Counted from the first letter of the stretch, positions 44,693 to 57,545 are shown. The stretch is 64,000 nucleotides of DNA from Cercophora sp. LCS_1 (GCA_036250225.1 JAPZLL010000014.1:124001-188000); one strand, 5' to 3'. Numbers and translations: made by a program. The notes: generated from the letters alone by a model not told the origin.

Positions 44693-46303
44693 ATGGACAG
44701 GCTCAATAGCGACATCACCGACCGCATCGTGGAACATCTCCCACCGGGGGACACAGCAAACTGGGATTGGTTTGGAACCGCTTCAGTTCTCCAGACTGCG
44801 CCCTATGAGAGGTGGTACATCTCGCGGCAATGGCGCGACACTATCGAGCGCCGTGTCCTCTCCATTGTCCACATCGAGTCGGTCGACATGTTTATGAGTC
44901 AATTCGAATCAGCTTTTGCCCATCCGCGGCGGAGGGCGTACCTGCGGCAGCTACACCTCCTCGTCCGGCTTTCCACCGACTCGGTAATTCGAGAGGGCCA
45001 CGAGGAAAATGTCGTCTAGTTCGGTAATACCCTCCACCGCCTGTTCGCCACAATGCACGCTTGGGGGCCTCCACAGGCATCCGGCTTGCGGCTCGAGCTG
45101 AGCTTCCACCCGGGGCCACGTCACGAATTTGTCATTGGATATGTGTTCAGATATCTCAGGCTCCTCAGCCACGAGCTGCCTACCGTGCAGTGCATCACAG
45201 ACCTCGACGGGCCGGTAATGGACTACGTGACACGCATCCATCCCACGTCCATTTGCCAGATCCTCACCGCGCTACCCAACCTTCAGTCGTTGACCCTGAA
45301 GCTGAAGCAGCCTAGCAGAAGGGTGTGTCCTCTGCGGAAGAAACACCGCCTCGCTCTCGCCGATGGCCTCCGGACACTCTCCCTTCCCCGCTTGCAGACC
45401 CTTCGCCTGGCGCTGGGCGACTGCGATCCCAAGAACCACAGCTTCGTGGCCTGCAAGCACGGAAACGCCGAGGCCTCGCCTGGTCAAATCGACCCCCTGA
45501 GCGACGCGCTGCGCATCTTCACCCAGTCATGCCCACTGCTCAAGGAAGTTGCGCTCTCGGATGGGCAGTTCTCGTCTGCTCTGTTTCATGACCCACGGAC
45601 GGCAGCCAATGTCACGCACACATGGCCTGCACTGGAGTCGTTGACCATCACGATGCGTGGAAACCTCCTTGCGCCGAACAGCGCTTGGTACTTCACCGGC
45701 GAGGAGCAGCAACCTCAGGATGAGGTCACGCCGCACAACGAGGGGTACAAGTTCGCCAACTCGGGTGCTCCTTTGCGGCTACGCATTGTTCGACACTTTT
45801 CCGGCGTGACGTCCAATCTCGACGATGGGGAATCCGACCTTGGGCTTGACCTTCAGGACCCGGCGGAAGAGCTTGACAAATTTGTCGGTGACGCCCCGCT
45901 CAACGAATGGCGAACACGGCCTGATCCTGTCGTTTTTGATCCCCTCGTTCGGTCTATGATGGAGGCGGTCAACCACAGTATGCCGAAGCTGCGCAGCCTA
46001 AGGTTTGAGATTGCGAGCAACTGTGATGCTGTTCCGTCGACTGGTGTGCGGATAGTGTGTCTCGATACGGGTGCCAATACGAAAATGTCGCCCGATGTGG
46101 AGGAAAAAGGAGAGGCCCGAGGGGAGGGAAAGAAGGAGATGGTCGCCGAGGCAAGCGCGAATGGTCACCGACGTTGTCACATCTGGCTTGGTCATGATAC
46201 CCGGTGGGCGATGCCTAGTGGCGTGGCTGGTTCATGCAAAGAGTGGGTCGGGGAGAAGGGTACCGTCTTGCTAGAGGAGTGGCAAGATTCGGTCCAGCTG
46301 TAG
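44693..46303 (+). pseudogene. F-box/LRR-type protein interrupted by one in-frame TAG
   Basis: Continuous 536-codon frame from ATG 44693 (MDRLNSDITDRIVEHLPPG, F-box-like) to TAG 46303, with a single stop at 45017-45019 (ENVV-stop-FGNTLHRLF). The text on both sides of the stop is of the kind seen in fungal F-box proteins: LRQLHLLVRLS before, LHRLFATMHAWG and LPNLQSLTLKL after, then leucine-rich-repeat-like sequence. A 36-nt intron (GTAATT...TAG) would remove the stop in frame but is too short to be convincing. A CAG-to-TAG mutation is the simplest cause. F-box proteins recruit targets to SCF ubiquitin ligases. It could be a pseudogene, a polymorphic null allele or a sequence error. Confidence 0.65.
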
Positions 46304-46568
46304 TTGCTGTTTCGCTGCTGTTATCAGCACCGCTACCTCGGGATATCACGACATCGCCACATCAAGGCGCAACCATACGCCCGCGTTGGCGAGCGAGCCC
46401 CAGCACACCGAGGCCGAGTGCATGATAGAACGCTCGCTCTGCGAAGAAGCACGGATGGTATCCATGAGTTGGCCCATATCTCCGCGGGACTTTTCGAGGT
46501 TTCCTCAGGTTTCCGTCACAAGAACACGCCGCTTTAACCTGTGAGCATCGACGATTTGTTTAGCACCA
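46304..46568. other. Short intergenic spacer
   Basis: Convergent 3' ends; nothing recognised. Confidence 0.4.
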
Positions 46569-47067
46569 TTACTCTCTCTTGTCTCTCGGATTAATAGCCA
46601 CGTACTGCTGGGAGAATCCGAGGAGGGCGAGAGAGCTGCACAGATTCTCGCGGCAACCTCTTGCCTCGTCCTTAATCCTCATGACCTTTCCTCGTGTCAA
46701 GTGCCAGCCGGTCCTCGATATGCCGATGTTTCCGCTCCATCTTTTGATTGAATTCCGGGCATCTCCCTGATCGAGGATTTTTGTGACTATCTCGTTCATT
46801 TGGTTGGCGAGACTTCCAAGCCTGAGCTCCAGAAGTCTTAACTTGTTCAAAGCCTCACCAGGCAATTGACATCATCGTCATCATGCTACTCTCTGTAACT
46901 GCCTGTAAGTAGCTTATCAGACCTTGGAGTGCTGGTAATTCGTTGAGCACGTCGCAAAGCTTAATAGAGGCGTTGGCCATTCTCCTCAGCAGTTTGATCC
47001 CAACTCCGAGGCCTTGGGCAATGTTCACAACTGATGCGGCAACTGACAGGATAGTGAGAGGGTCCAT
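46569..47067 (-). pseudogene. Frameshifted STAND N-terminal (Helo-like) relic
   Basis: Starts MDPLTILSVAASVVNIAQG at 47067, typical of the fungal STAND N-terminal/Helo-like domain, and continues LRRMANASIKLCDVLNELP. The frame then ends at a TGA in an ATG/ACG-rich tract (about 46850-46885). The homologous continuation is in the next frame: GEALNKLRLLELRLGSLANQ, KRWSGNIG and ENLCSSLALLGFSQQY. No intron with proper splice sites fixes the shift, so a 1-nt indel is likely. No NTPase or repeat domains follow. Confidence 0.55.
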
Positions 47068-48397
47068 TGTTGTTTTTTGAGACGAGCCAAATGCTTGTGT
47101 TTCGGCGGTTCGCGCACGAGAGCGGTGTGCCGGAGGTTTGCCTTGCATTGGGCCCTGGCGGTAGCCTAGGTAGGTAGGGAGGTTTGAGGGATCTCCAACG
47201 CTGCAGGACGAGTCTCCAGCTTGAAGAGACAGTATCTCACATATACTCAATAGCTAAGGTACCCCTCGGACTTTTCTGCACAGGCCATTTTACGCTCTTG
47301 CTGGATCCCCTGTCTGAGACTGCGAACCATGTCCCACCGCGTCGGCTCAGGCGCTATCTCCATCCGCAACACCACCCGTGCCCACATGCAACCTTGTATG
47401 ATCCTCCGTCCAAGTGTTTTCAATCATAGTGATCATTTTCTCTCGTTTTTTGAATCTCGCTGCTTGATCATCATCAGTTGCTGAGATCAGAGATCACTTG
47501 CTCAACTCACAGTTTGTCCCTTCAACTTGACCGTAACCTCCAATGATCTTCATTCCGTGAGCTAGTTTGACGAGGTGAACCCTGCAAAACCAAAGCAAAG
47601 AGATTCTACACCAAAATTTAAGCAGGTGCCCCTCTCACGCATCAGGGACGGCGAGCTTAATATTGTCTTCTTTGTTTACATTTGATATTGTTCCCCTGAA
47701 ACTACCCCTCGCTGCCTCGTGACATCCTTGGGTGCAGACCAGAACAGACAAAGAAAAGGTTCCACATAAATCACGGAAGAAAACGTTGGAAGTCAGAATG
47801 GTCAAACCAGATTGAGATGGGCAAAGTAATAAAGTTGACGGGAAGCACCAGTCCACGTCGGCCAGACCTCTCAAGGCATCATTGATATTCAGCACCAAGC
47901 TCTGCCAGGTAAATGGCAATCTCCAAATAGGGGCGACCTCGTATAACATCGAGGCAGGCACCATGGACTCTCAACCCAAACCAGGCGGCCCCAAGCCCGA
48001 ACCAACGTTCCCGACCATCTCAACTCCATTCAAGGCCACCACGTTCGCCATTGCCCTCTCCGACAACCTCAAGTCGCGCTTCTGAGACCAACAAGTATTT
48101 CAATACATCAATTCACTATCTATTGCTACTGACAAGACGATGCATGGTATCCTCGAAAGACAAAAGCCCATACTTTTATCTACCTCCATCATGCCACATG
48201 ATCGTCTAAGCTGTTCGGCCGTCGTTAATTGCAAACGCCAAGAACAAAATGACAGAAATAACACACGCAAGAAGACAACTTTTAGGAAAACATGGGTCGT
48301 GGACCAAGGATGTCATGATAGTTCATAATCTCCGCGAGGCCAGGGATGACCGACCGGGTGCCGGTCATGCCGTCCTTCGACGTATTAACTAGTTCCG
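47068..48397. other. Mostly empty region with one small ORF
   Basis: The only notable item is a 40-codon ORF at 47963-48085 (+, MDSQPKPGGPKPEPTFPTIS) with a strong ATG context (CACCATGG). Its length is too small for a confident call. Confidence 0.35.
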
Positions 48398-50186
48398 TTA
48401 CGGGCCTGCCAGGTTTAGGAGGTCCATGTCGGATATGCTGCGCTGCTTCTTGTGAAGCGAGTCGTTAAGGTTGGTTGAGGCCTTCCTCTTTTGCTGTGGG
48501 CTGCCCTGGAGGTCGGCGCCCACGGCGCGCAGACCCGACGACTTCTTGTGCCGACGAACCGGGGTGATGGGTGTCGTTACGCTCTCCAAGCTACCCGACT
48601 TGATGCCGCGCAGGGTGCCGTGGTGATAGGGGTTAGAGAAAGCGAGTGAGTCTTGGCTTGCCTTGTCACTGTTGATCAGTTGCTGCGTGATCTGGTTCCT
48701 ACGAAAGGCGCCGACAACGTTGGAGTTGTTGGTAAGATGGACCAAGAGGGGGTCGAGAGGCCCAAACATGGAATCTGTTGATGCGGCAGTGGTTCCGCTC
48801 GCCGCGGTCCGGGGCCGGCTGGGACTGGAAGCGGGCTCGCCGTTCCACTCGAGGTCAACGTTCTCCTCCTCGTCTTCCGAGTCCGAGTTCAGGACGAGGA
48901 AGTCGTCGAGCTTCAGGTGAGCCTCGCCTTCATCCTCAACCATGCCAAACTCCGAGTCGTCACTACCGTCCCCAAAGTGGGTGTCGTCCGAAACCGGGAA
49001 GAAAGCCTCGGTTGGGCCGAATGGTTGCGTGTTGAGAACATCCCCAAAGGTGCTGGACGAAAGCATGCCCAGAAGACCAGGGTTCGTGATGGGGGAAAAG
49101 ATGGGGTCCGGCTGCATGAGCTGGGAGTAGTCGACATTGAAGGATTCGGGCGAAAGATCGAGCCGGCTTAAGCGCTGCGGGGTAAAGATCATCATCTTGC
49201 GCGTGGCGGGATTCAGGACGGCAATGGGCTTCTTCTCGGATCTGTCTAGGTTGAAGCGCCCGATGCGGGGTTTGCCGCGCCGATATGGGGTAGGCTTCTC
49301 AGTCTCCGAGTCGGATGAGACCTCCACAGTTGGGTACCGACGCATCTGCTTTCTCCGCGCGGGGGGCTCCGGCACATCTTCTTCCGTCGTATCGCCATCC
49401 GCTGCAAGAATTAGCACTACCCGCTGTACGCGCTCAACCGAACTCACTCTCGTAACCGTCAAGCTCATGCACTTCGCCTGTCGGCGTGGGAGTCGACGCT
49501 GCGGTTGGCGGGCAACTGGGCATCGGGGTGGCGGTGGGTGTGGCATCGTCATCCTCTTCGGAAACGGTCTCGAGCAAGTCCTGCGAGCCGCCAAAATCCC
49601 AGAACGAGCCCGAGTTGGATGAGGCGTCGTCGTCGTCGTACTCAATCTCACGTCGGAATGCGGGGTCAAGGTTGTTCTGGGCGACGAAGATATCGGGAAA
49701 AAAGCCGTGATGGTCTTCCGAGGTCTCGCTAGTTGTCGACTCGCTGTCACTGTCAGGGACGCCGGTAAAGCGGACATGGCGCTCAATGACTTGGTCTACT
49801 TCGTCGAACAGGTAGTCGATGGGCTGTTCGGCAGCGGCATTGTCACTCTCTGACAAGATGCCATCCCAACTAGCACTCTCGTCACCGGCATCTTCTTCAG
49901 CCTCGTCGTCTTCGTTCTCTTCGTCTGCATCGTCGTCTTCTTCAACCGGCCGAGGAGAGCCACCTCGCTGTCGCGTGGCGTTGTGGATTATGTGCTCCTC
50001 CTCGGCCGCAAATACATGCTCCTCGTCGTCGTCGGAATCGCTGACGTCCTCGACGCCGGAGTATCCATGCTCTTCGTCGTCGTCAGAAAGATTAAGGGAG
50101 GATGAGGAGTCGGAGCCGCGGCGCTTGGTGGGCTTCCGGGCCTTGACCGGCGTGGTCGGGTATTTTTGCCGGACGTTTCGGGACAT
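48398..50186 (-). CDS. Acidic nuclear-type protein, uncharacterised
   Basis: Exons 50186-49448 and 49401-48398, intron 46 nt (GTGAGT...TTGCAG, phase 1); 580 residues. The N-terminal half is a chain of acidic Ser/Asp/Glu tracts with a basic start (RQKYPTTPVKARKPTKRRG). The middle has conserved-looking text: GRFNLDRSEKKPIAVLNPAT and KMMIFTPQRLSRLDL. Near the C-terminus are AFRRNQITQQLINSDKASQD and GTLRGIKSGSLE, then a basic KKQR cluster and IS DMDLL at the end. This pattern suggests a conserved nuclear or chromatin-associated fungal protein, but I cannot name it. Confidence 0.8.
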
Positions 50187-52352
50187 GATGGGGATGCAGG
50201 GGTAAATTTGGGTCGCAGCGGGCAGCCGATCGGGCGTTCCAACAAACGGCGGTCAGAAGCCGTGGCGTCGCAAAGATACGATAAAAAGCGTCGACAAAGG
50301 ACAAACACCCAAGTAACACTATTTACAACCCAGTGAAGAAGAATGATAGGGGGTAATAGAATGAGGGACCCTGTCGCCGGGGTGGAGGACGGGCGGCGGG
50401 GCGGAGGAACGAGTCGGAGGATATCGAATTGGGGCCGTTGGACATGGGCCGGGACTAAAACTTTGGATTGCAGAGGCAGACTCTCGTTCTCAGTCGAGCC
50501 GAGGCTCGAGATGCGAAAGGCTGGAAACTTCGTCGAGGAATTGGCAGGTTGATTTCTCGTTGAGGCTGCTGGACTGCGGGCACGCCGGCACAGCGCGCCC
50601 GCAGTGGGCGCTTAGAGCTCAACGACGGCCGAAGGCATCTTGAATTCTCGACGAAGTTGATCAATGTAATACCGAATCCTGAATGGTAGTGCGACTTCGT
50701 TGTCTTGGTGGGTTGGTTGGGTTGTGAGGGAGGAAGGAGGGAAGGGGGACGGCGAGCGGAGCTGCCATCAGTTTTGACCAAACTTTTTCCCTGCCAGGTG
50801 GGGGTCGATGCGCCTACCTCAACGCAATTGGCGCCGGTTGGGGGGCCAGATCGTGGGGCAGCTGTGCGGCCCTGCGGGGCTTGGCGGCAGCTGGGCAGCT
50901 GGCAGGGACGTCGATCGCGCGCCACGCCTGCACCCGGGCCACCCGTCAAGGGAGGGACTCCCTGTGAGACGACGCTTGTCCTGATGCGACGATACCAACC
51001 CTTGCGGCATTCCGTCACCGCTCTTTTGCGCACCGTTTGCTTCCATTTTTGAAGCCGCCATGAGCTCGGCTGCTTGCCGTGTTTCTTTGGCGAGCTGCAC
51101 GGGAGGCTCCATGGCCAAACGTGCAGCTCAAGAGACATTTTGTGCTTCATCTGCCCGTCATTGAGCCAGGGTTTTGCCCTCATCCCCTGTCGTTGTTTCT
51201 TCTCTTGGTGGAGGGGTTTGAGGCTCCGCGACCACATTCACCTCGTCCCCCGCATCCTCGCTTCAACAACGATGGGCAGGGGCCAGCTGACTTGGCAGAT
51301 GCACCTTGTTTGAAGAGCATATGATGTCGTTTACGTGTTGATCATGACTGGACTCGCGGAGACAGCTTCCTTTTGCATATACTCTCCACCGTCCCATATT
51401 CGCATCGCGCGCATCCACGTATCCCGTGCGTCGTTATGTTCACGAGGCGCTTGGGAGGCGCCAATCTGCCAGCTGGCAGCCTCTCACCGAAAGACTCAGC
51501 GGGGTCGATCCACTGTCAGCGTCATCTCTGGTCCATAGCCGGTGTGGAGGAAAGGGAAACATGTTCACCGGGGCCACGATGGAAGAGTGAAATGAGGGAG
51601 TCAGACGCGGAAGCAATGGCTGCATGCGCCATGCGTGCCGAAGCGAGACATTGGGCTTGCCAATGACTCGACTTGTCAACGGTAGTCATTGGTCTAGCGT
51701 GCAGGACAATTGACTGACACCCATCCACGATGTTACGGATGCTGTCTGCGGATATGGGATAGTCATGATTGAAAGATTCATCATCGATCAGCTTGTCGCC
51801 GGGCCTTTCAGACGGTAGAACGACGTGACAGGTCTGAGCGCAGGTAACATCGTGTCAATTCTCAAAGTTCGTGGTTCAACACGATCACTGCAAACACAGC
51901 AGGAAAACCGCCGGGTTGTTGCATGGAGCAAAGGTGTCGCCATGACTTGACTCGGAACGCTTCGGGAGAAGGGTTGATAGAATTTTCTTCCCCGACGCAG
52001 TGGAGTTTGTCAAACCCTTCGCCAGCATACCCTCAGAAGTCAAAAGGAAGTTGTGTCCAGTAGGAAAAGTTGGGATGGCATCCAAGACCAGGAGTGCGGG
52101 GCTCAGTGGCGCCGACGGGAGAATGCAAGTGGCCCGTGCCGTGCCTTATCTTATCGACCCAAACCAGTCCATTGGCGTTGCCAGGGGAACTCGAACGTGC
52201 GCTCCTGCCGTAAACAATTTTGGCAACTGGCAGAACCCAACGTCGACCGCCTGCGCTGTGCACCATCAACATCACCACATGCCACCAAGCCACCCTGTCT
52301 TGTTGGCTTTTCTGTTGGTTTTCCGTGGCCCATCTATTTTCCGCATCCGATC
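50187..52352. other. Long divergent intergenic region
   Basis: About 2.2 kb between the acidic protein (-) and kinesin (+). Open frames (for example 51237-50455 -) are not family-like. Nothing further identified. Confidence 0.5.
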
Positions 52353-55033
52353 ATGGAACGGGAGCCGACGATGTCTTTCCAGAAATCTCAGTCGCTATTT
52401 CAGGTGTTTCTTCGACTCCGCCCGGCTCCGGGTGCAAGTGGAGAGCGCTTCCTAGCCGTGGAGGAACCAGAGCCCGACCAGACGGCACCGAAGCACATTA
52501 CGCTAAACCCACCAAACGACCGACGGCGCGCCATAGAAAAGTTCGCCTTCACGCAAGTGTTTGAGGAGGATGCCAGCCAACTCGACGTCTTCCACTGCAC
52601 CGGCGTCGCCAGTCTTGTTGAAGGCGTGCTGGCACCCCATGGTGGAGACGGCACCGATGCCTTGCTGGCAACGCTAGGCGTCACCGGCTCGGGCAAGGTA
52701 TGTGGAGGCGCGCTGCCCGCCGCAATTGCTGACGATGGCAGACACACACGATCCTCGGCTCGCGCTCTCAGCGTGGCATGACGCAGTTGGCCCTCGATCT
52801 CATCTTCCGATCGCTGGGGCGAAACATCCTCGACTGCAACACCGACCCGACCCTCGAGCACTCGCTGCATGCGTCCGATGCCTCCGAAGCCGCGGTCTAC
52901 TCGGCATCATCGTTCCTCGACGCGGTGTATGCCGAGCCGGCTGGGTACCCAAGGCCCGGTTCCAGGGCTCCTACCCCCATGCTTGTACGACCCTCCTCTC
53001 CTTCTCAGTTCTAGGAAAACGAAGAGCAGGATGCTGGGCATGTCATTGCGCGGGATTCTACGGATTCGATCGCTCCTCTGAATGGCCCGAGAAGTCTCCG
53101 GGCTGTTTCGCGGGAGGACTCTGTCGCACCCCCTTCCCCTCCCCTCCCTGCCTGGCGCTACGAGACGCGAAGTCGTTTCGCGCTTGGAGGTGACCCCACC
53201 GCTCGCCAAGACCAGCGTCGGCAGCGAGTGCAAGAAAACAACGACAAGCATTTTATGAAGAGCACAGCGTCAATTCGCAAGAAGGCGGCAACTAAACAAT
53301 CTGTCAACACACAGGGCGAGTCCGTTGGACCAACACCCACCCCACGCCGATTGCACCGACCATCAGCATTCCCTCAGCAGCCCGATGTTAGCGCACTCTC
53401 CGTTTCGTCTGACCCATCTTCCGAATATGCCGTCGTCGTATCGATGTACGAAGTCTATAACGACCGCATCTTCGACCTCCTAACCCCGCCAATCCGATCG
53501 GCAACGACGAAAGAATACCGTCGACGGCCGCTTCTATTCAAGTCTACCGAAGCATCGCCCGACCGCAAGGTGGTGGCAGGTTTGCGCAAAGTAGTATGCG
53601 GTACCCTAAACCAGGCCTTGATGGTCCTAGAGGCCGGCTTGCACGAACGAAGAGTTGCGGGAACAGGCAGCAACAGCGTCAGCTCGCGCAGCCACGGCTT
53701 CTTCTGTGTCGAGGTCAAGAAACGCGCCAAGAGCGGTCGCAAACACGGTTACGAAATCCCATGGGGTGGCAGCACCCTAACAATTGTCGACCTGGCCGGC
53801 AGCGAGCGGGCTCGCGACGCCAAAACTGCCGGCGCAACATTGGCCGAGGCGGGCAAGATCAACGAGAGTCTAATGTACCTTGGCCAATGCCTGCAAATGC
53901 AAAGCGATGCGGCGAACAAGGACAAGGTTGGTTGCGCGATCCACTTGGGCGGAGCTGTTTACTGACCGAAATAGCCTAACCTGGTCCCCTTCCGTCAATG
54001 CAAGCTGACCGAGCTCCTTTTTTCCAACTGCTTTCCCTCAGCATCGGCCTACTCGACGGCGCGACACCGCAACCCGCAAAAGGCTGTCATGATCGTGACG
54101 GCTGACCCCCAAGGTGACTTCAACGCGACTTCGCAGATCCTCCGCTACAGCGCCCTCGCCCGAGAGGTTACTGTTCCTCGGATCCCTAGTATGACCCAGA
54201 CGATCCTCACGAATCCGGCGCCGCAGCCATGTTCGAGTCCTGTTGGGTCTCCGCCGCTTCACAGCCGACCGTTCTTTTCCCCGGGAGGGTCCAATGCCCA
54301 CCCGTTTTCTCCGAACATCGAGCGAACATTCTCCCCGGGGAGTAGTCCAGGGAGCGATGTGCACCGGACAACAATGGAGGTGGCAGCCCTCGAAATTGCC
54401 CGGCTTTCCGAGGAGTTGGACTATCTGCGTCAAGCTCTTGAGACGGAGCGCTCAGCTCGTCAGGAGGCGGAGGCACACCTGCTCACAATGGAAGATAAGA
54501 TGCTCGAGTTGGAACAAGCTATTCGCGAGGACTGCGTCGCAGAGTTTGAGCGCCGTCTCGAAATAGAAATGGCCAGATGGCGCACCAACATGCAAGTAGA
54601 GCTGGAGAGAGGTGAGGAGCACTGGGGCCGCAAGATCGAGGTCTTTGAGCGCACACTCGCCGGGACATCCGCAGCGTCCGAAGATCTTGATGACGATGTG
54701 GGCGGCGAGAATAAGGAAAACGTGCTCATGGAGGACATCAACGAAGAGAACGAACGGCTCCGGAGAGATAATGAGATTCTCAGGAGGGAGTTGGTGACGA
54801 TGAGTCCATCCAAGAGAATACCGTTGCAGGAGAGGGGAAGCGATGCCTCGTTGAGGGGATCGCGGAGCAAGCCGGTGTTGAACCCGGACGATGGCGGCCT
54901 GAGAAGGAAGCTGGAGAATCTGCGGGTCAGTGATGAACCTGTCAAGAGGGATAGCGGGAGCACAAGCCCGAAGAAAATGAGAAAACTAGGGAACAAGAGG
55001 TGGGATGGCGTGGAGGATGATGATTTGTTTTAG
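52353..55033 (+). CDS. Kinesin-like motor protein
   Basis: N-terminal kinesin motor with C-terminal coiled coil, a microtubule motor of mitosis or transport; the sequence is divergent, perhaps kinesin-6-like, which is a guess. Exons 52353-52697, 52742 to about 52924, 53015-53926 and 53975-55033; about 832 residues. Motor motifs: GVTGSGKTHT (split by intron 1), NSVSSRSHGFF (switch I), IVDLAGSERA (switch II), KINESLMYLGQCL and FRQCKLTELL. Coiled coil at about 610-700; basic C-terminus (KKMRKLGNKRW). Between exons 2 and 3 there are two readings: a 90-nt GTGTAT...TAG intron (52925-53014), or continuous coding with an in-frame TAG at 53012-53014. ATG 52353 or the in-frame ATG 52371 may be the start. 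Confidence 0.85.
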
Positions 55034-55843
55034 GCGTTGGGGATGTCGAGATACCAGGTTCTGTTTGTTTGGATGTTGGGGGTGGATTCATGGCTCCGGT
55101 TTGTTGGCTCAGGTATACAGACTGATACCCGTTGGGACCTTATGCGGGATTTCAGAGTTAGTAATGCGCCCAGTTGGATTTGTTTCGTTCTGCACATGCT
55201 CGGTCGACGATGTCCTAAGGGATGATGCTACTCGGTTGTAATCGCTAGAGGTTGGTTGGCCCATGCCAAATGTCTGCCAGCGACCCGATGTCCTGGCGCT
55301 GACAGTTTTGTACCAAGTCGGCACGTAAATCTGCTAGCAAACGTCCACGCCAACTCCGTTTCCTTCATCAAGTTTAAGAACGCTCCAACCGCACGATCAT
55401 CGGTGCATCTGTTGGAAAGGAAAGCGCGATGACGGGCGGCTTTCACGAAGCCCCCTCCAAACTCAGACCAGCTCACAGCAGTGCAACTTGCCCCCAGACA
55501 TGATGTGATTCCTACTCTTTCTTTTCCCCCACGGGGCGCCATTGAGATTTACCGAGGCAAACCTATTGATTCCGTTTCCAAGGAAGGTTCCCCTCAGGAA
55601 GACCTGCTGGAAGATCATTCATTCCGCGCAAGCCAGCTGCATCGCCTCCCATCAGCTGCCGCCAGGCACACCACCATCCTTCAATGCACGACCACCCCGT
55701 CCCTCGTCCTTGTCGACAAAATTACTCAACCTCGGTTCTCCCGCACATCCTCGCTCTCAGCAATGCCGCATCACTTCCCCCGAAGTTCGAATACCGTATG
55801 ATACCTCCTTACTCGAGGCGAACGCGAGAAGGATTGCCGAGCA
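55034..55843. other. Intergenic region
   Basis: 3' flank of kinesin and 5' flank of the HET pseudogene. No supported gene. Confidence 0.45.
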
Positions 55844-57545
55844 ATGTCGAACAAAATGGCGCCCAAAGACAATCACCGCGAACCCGTGTTCCCGACACCC
55901 GAGAACAACGAGTTCTTTCAGCAATTTCAGTATGACAATCTGGGCGATCCTTCTGAACAACATATCAGACTCATCAAACCCTCGGTCGACAAGAAGGATG
56001 GCCTCATGCAGTGCAAACTGCTGCCGGCGGCACCCCTCTCCATTCTCAAGGGGAAATATCGAGCAATATCTTACTGCGCTGGCGATCCGACCAGAACGAA
56101 GCCCATCCTCCTGTCCGGAAGAAAGTTCAACGTCTTTGAGAACTTGCACTCGGCTCTTACCCAAGCTCTCCAGTACTAGAAGGAGGAGGGGAGGGAGGAC
56201 GCCTTGGCCCTGAAAGGGTTCTCGCCCTTGGCTCGAGCCGGGGCTGGGGCTCTTTTCTACGATGCTCGCCAAAACAAGAAGGTGTTCGAGTCATTGCCCT
56301 TCCCTCGAGTCTACATTCACCGGGGTCGAGAAAACCTCGATTACAGGACCTCGGACGAAGACAGCGACTATGAGAGCACCGGGTATGAAGAGAGCGAGTG
56401 CGAACGCAGCGAGTATGAATACAGCGAGTATGAAGACAGCTAGGACGAAAACGATCGACTGGCTTTTGTCACTCCCGTCCAATTCGAGGGCGTTCTGGGT
56501 GGCCTTCGAGAACCACAAGGGCGATCCAGGGTTTGCCAGTAACTGGCTCGCCCTGTACAACTTTGTCGATTCGCCATGGTGGCCTCGAGCCTGGGTCCGC
56601 CAAGAATTCGTACTTGCACCCAACATCCGTCTGATGTATCAAGATCGCTCGACGCCCTTCTGGTTCTTGAATCAGGTTCTCAGAAACATATCCCGGGAAG
56701 ATGCCTTGCGCTTTCGCCTTCCAGATGACCAACAGCTCGCCGAAGCACCACGGGTAGTTGAAGCATCTCACGAGATCACGAGACGGAACCGCGAATGCGA
56801 CACAGGATTCTGGTTATCAGCTTGTGAATCACATGAAAATTAACCGACAGCGCTGGAAGGGCGATAAACAACTACAGCAAGCTCTTTGGCATGGGCGGTT
56901 CTGCGACGCCTCGGACCCGCGGGACAGAATCTACGCAGTTCTCGGTCCAACAGTCTGGAACTACAACATTCTAGTCGACTATAGCAAAAAAAACATCGCT
57001 CCAGCCTTCTCATCATCACGGCAAGAAAAATCATAACGCTTCACAGCAATCTGGATATGTTTGTGTACACATTCGCCAGTCGGGAAAATCCAACGGCGCA
57101 ACTTCCTTCCTGGGTCCCAGACTGGCTTTTTCCAGCTGAACACGACACACATTTCGATGCCCATCTCCGCGTCAAAATGCTGCCCTGCTTGGAAGCCAAT
57201 GGCCTATATCCCGCAGACACAGTTTCTATTTTCAACGACGACGACCCTAGGTTGCAACTCGCTGGCGTCAAGTTGGACGCCATCTTGGCAATCGACTCGG
57301 ATGAAAGTGACGCGAGCCAAGACGACGGAGAGGGTACCGCAGACGCTGACTTTCGGACATCCAATGGCCGTATTGTGATATGCAGACCGACAGCTCGAGC
57401 GGGCGGTGAACTCTGGCTTCTGATCAACAATCCATGCGAAATCGTCCTACGCCTCTGCCATGATAACCCAGTAAACACTGGCAAGACGTATGGACTCATG
57501 AGTGAGGCTCGGCAGAAAACCGTTGGCCCAATCCGGGACACTTAG
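55844..57545 (+). pseudogene. HET-domain protein, multiply broken
   Basis: Pieces of one heterokaryon-incompatibility-type gene lie in order across three frames: HIRLIKPSVDKKDGLMQCKL and YRAISYCAGDP (55.96-56.08 kb), NVFENLHSALTQALQY then TAG (56177-56179), SPWWPRAWVRQEFVLAP (56570-56620), LWHGRFCDASDPRDRIYAVL (56884-56945), and PSWVPDWLFP (about 57100) with the C-terminal domain to 57545. The first half has lost the usual WIDAICIDQ-type motif and gained an acidic Tyr/Glu/Ser repeat. A frameshift at an A8 tract (about 56985-56992) is clear, since one extra base restores the HET frame. Proteins of this type trigger cell death in incompatible fusions. Confidence 0.7.

Noticed and set aside
50455..51237. 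260-codon minus-strand ORF between the acidic protein and kinesin
   Set aside because: Composition is random-like and no splice or domain signal is present.
52033..52781. Alternative plus-strand ORF overlapping kinesin exon 1
   Set aside because: The kinesin frame carries the P-loop and all motor motifs; this is a shadow frame.
28639..56179. Idea that repeated in-frame TAGs (28639, 45017, 53012, 56177) mean TAG is recoded
   Set aside because: Clearly normal genes in the window (rhodopsin-like, P450, tropomyosin) end in TAG, and the only tRNA seen is an ordinary Arg-ACG, not a suppressor.
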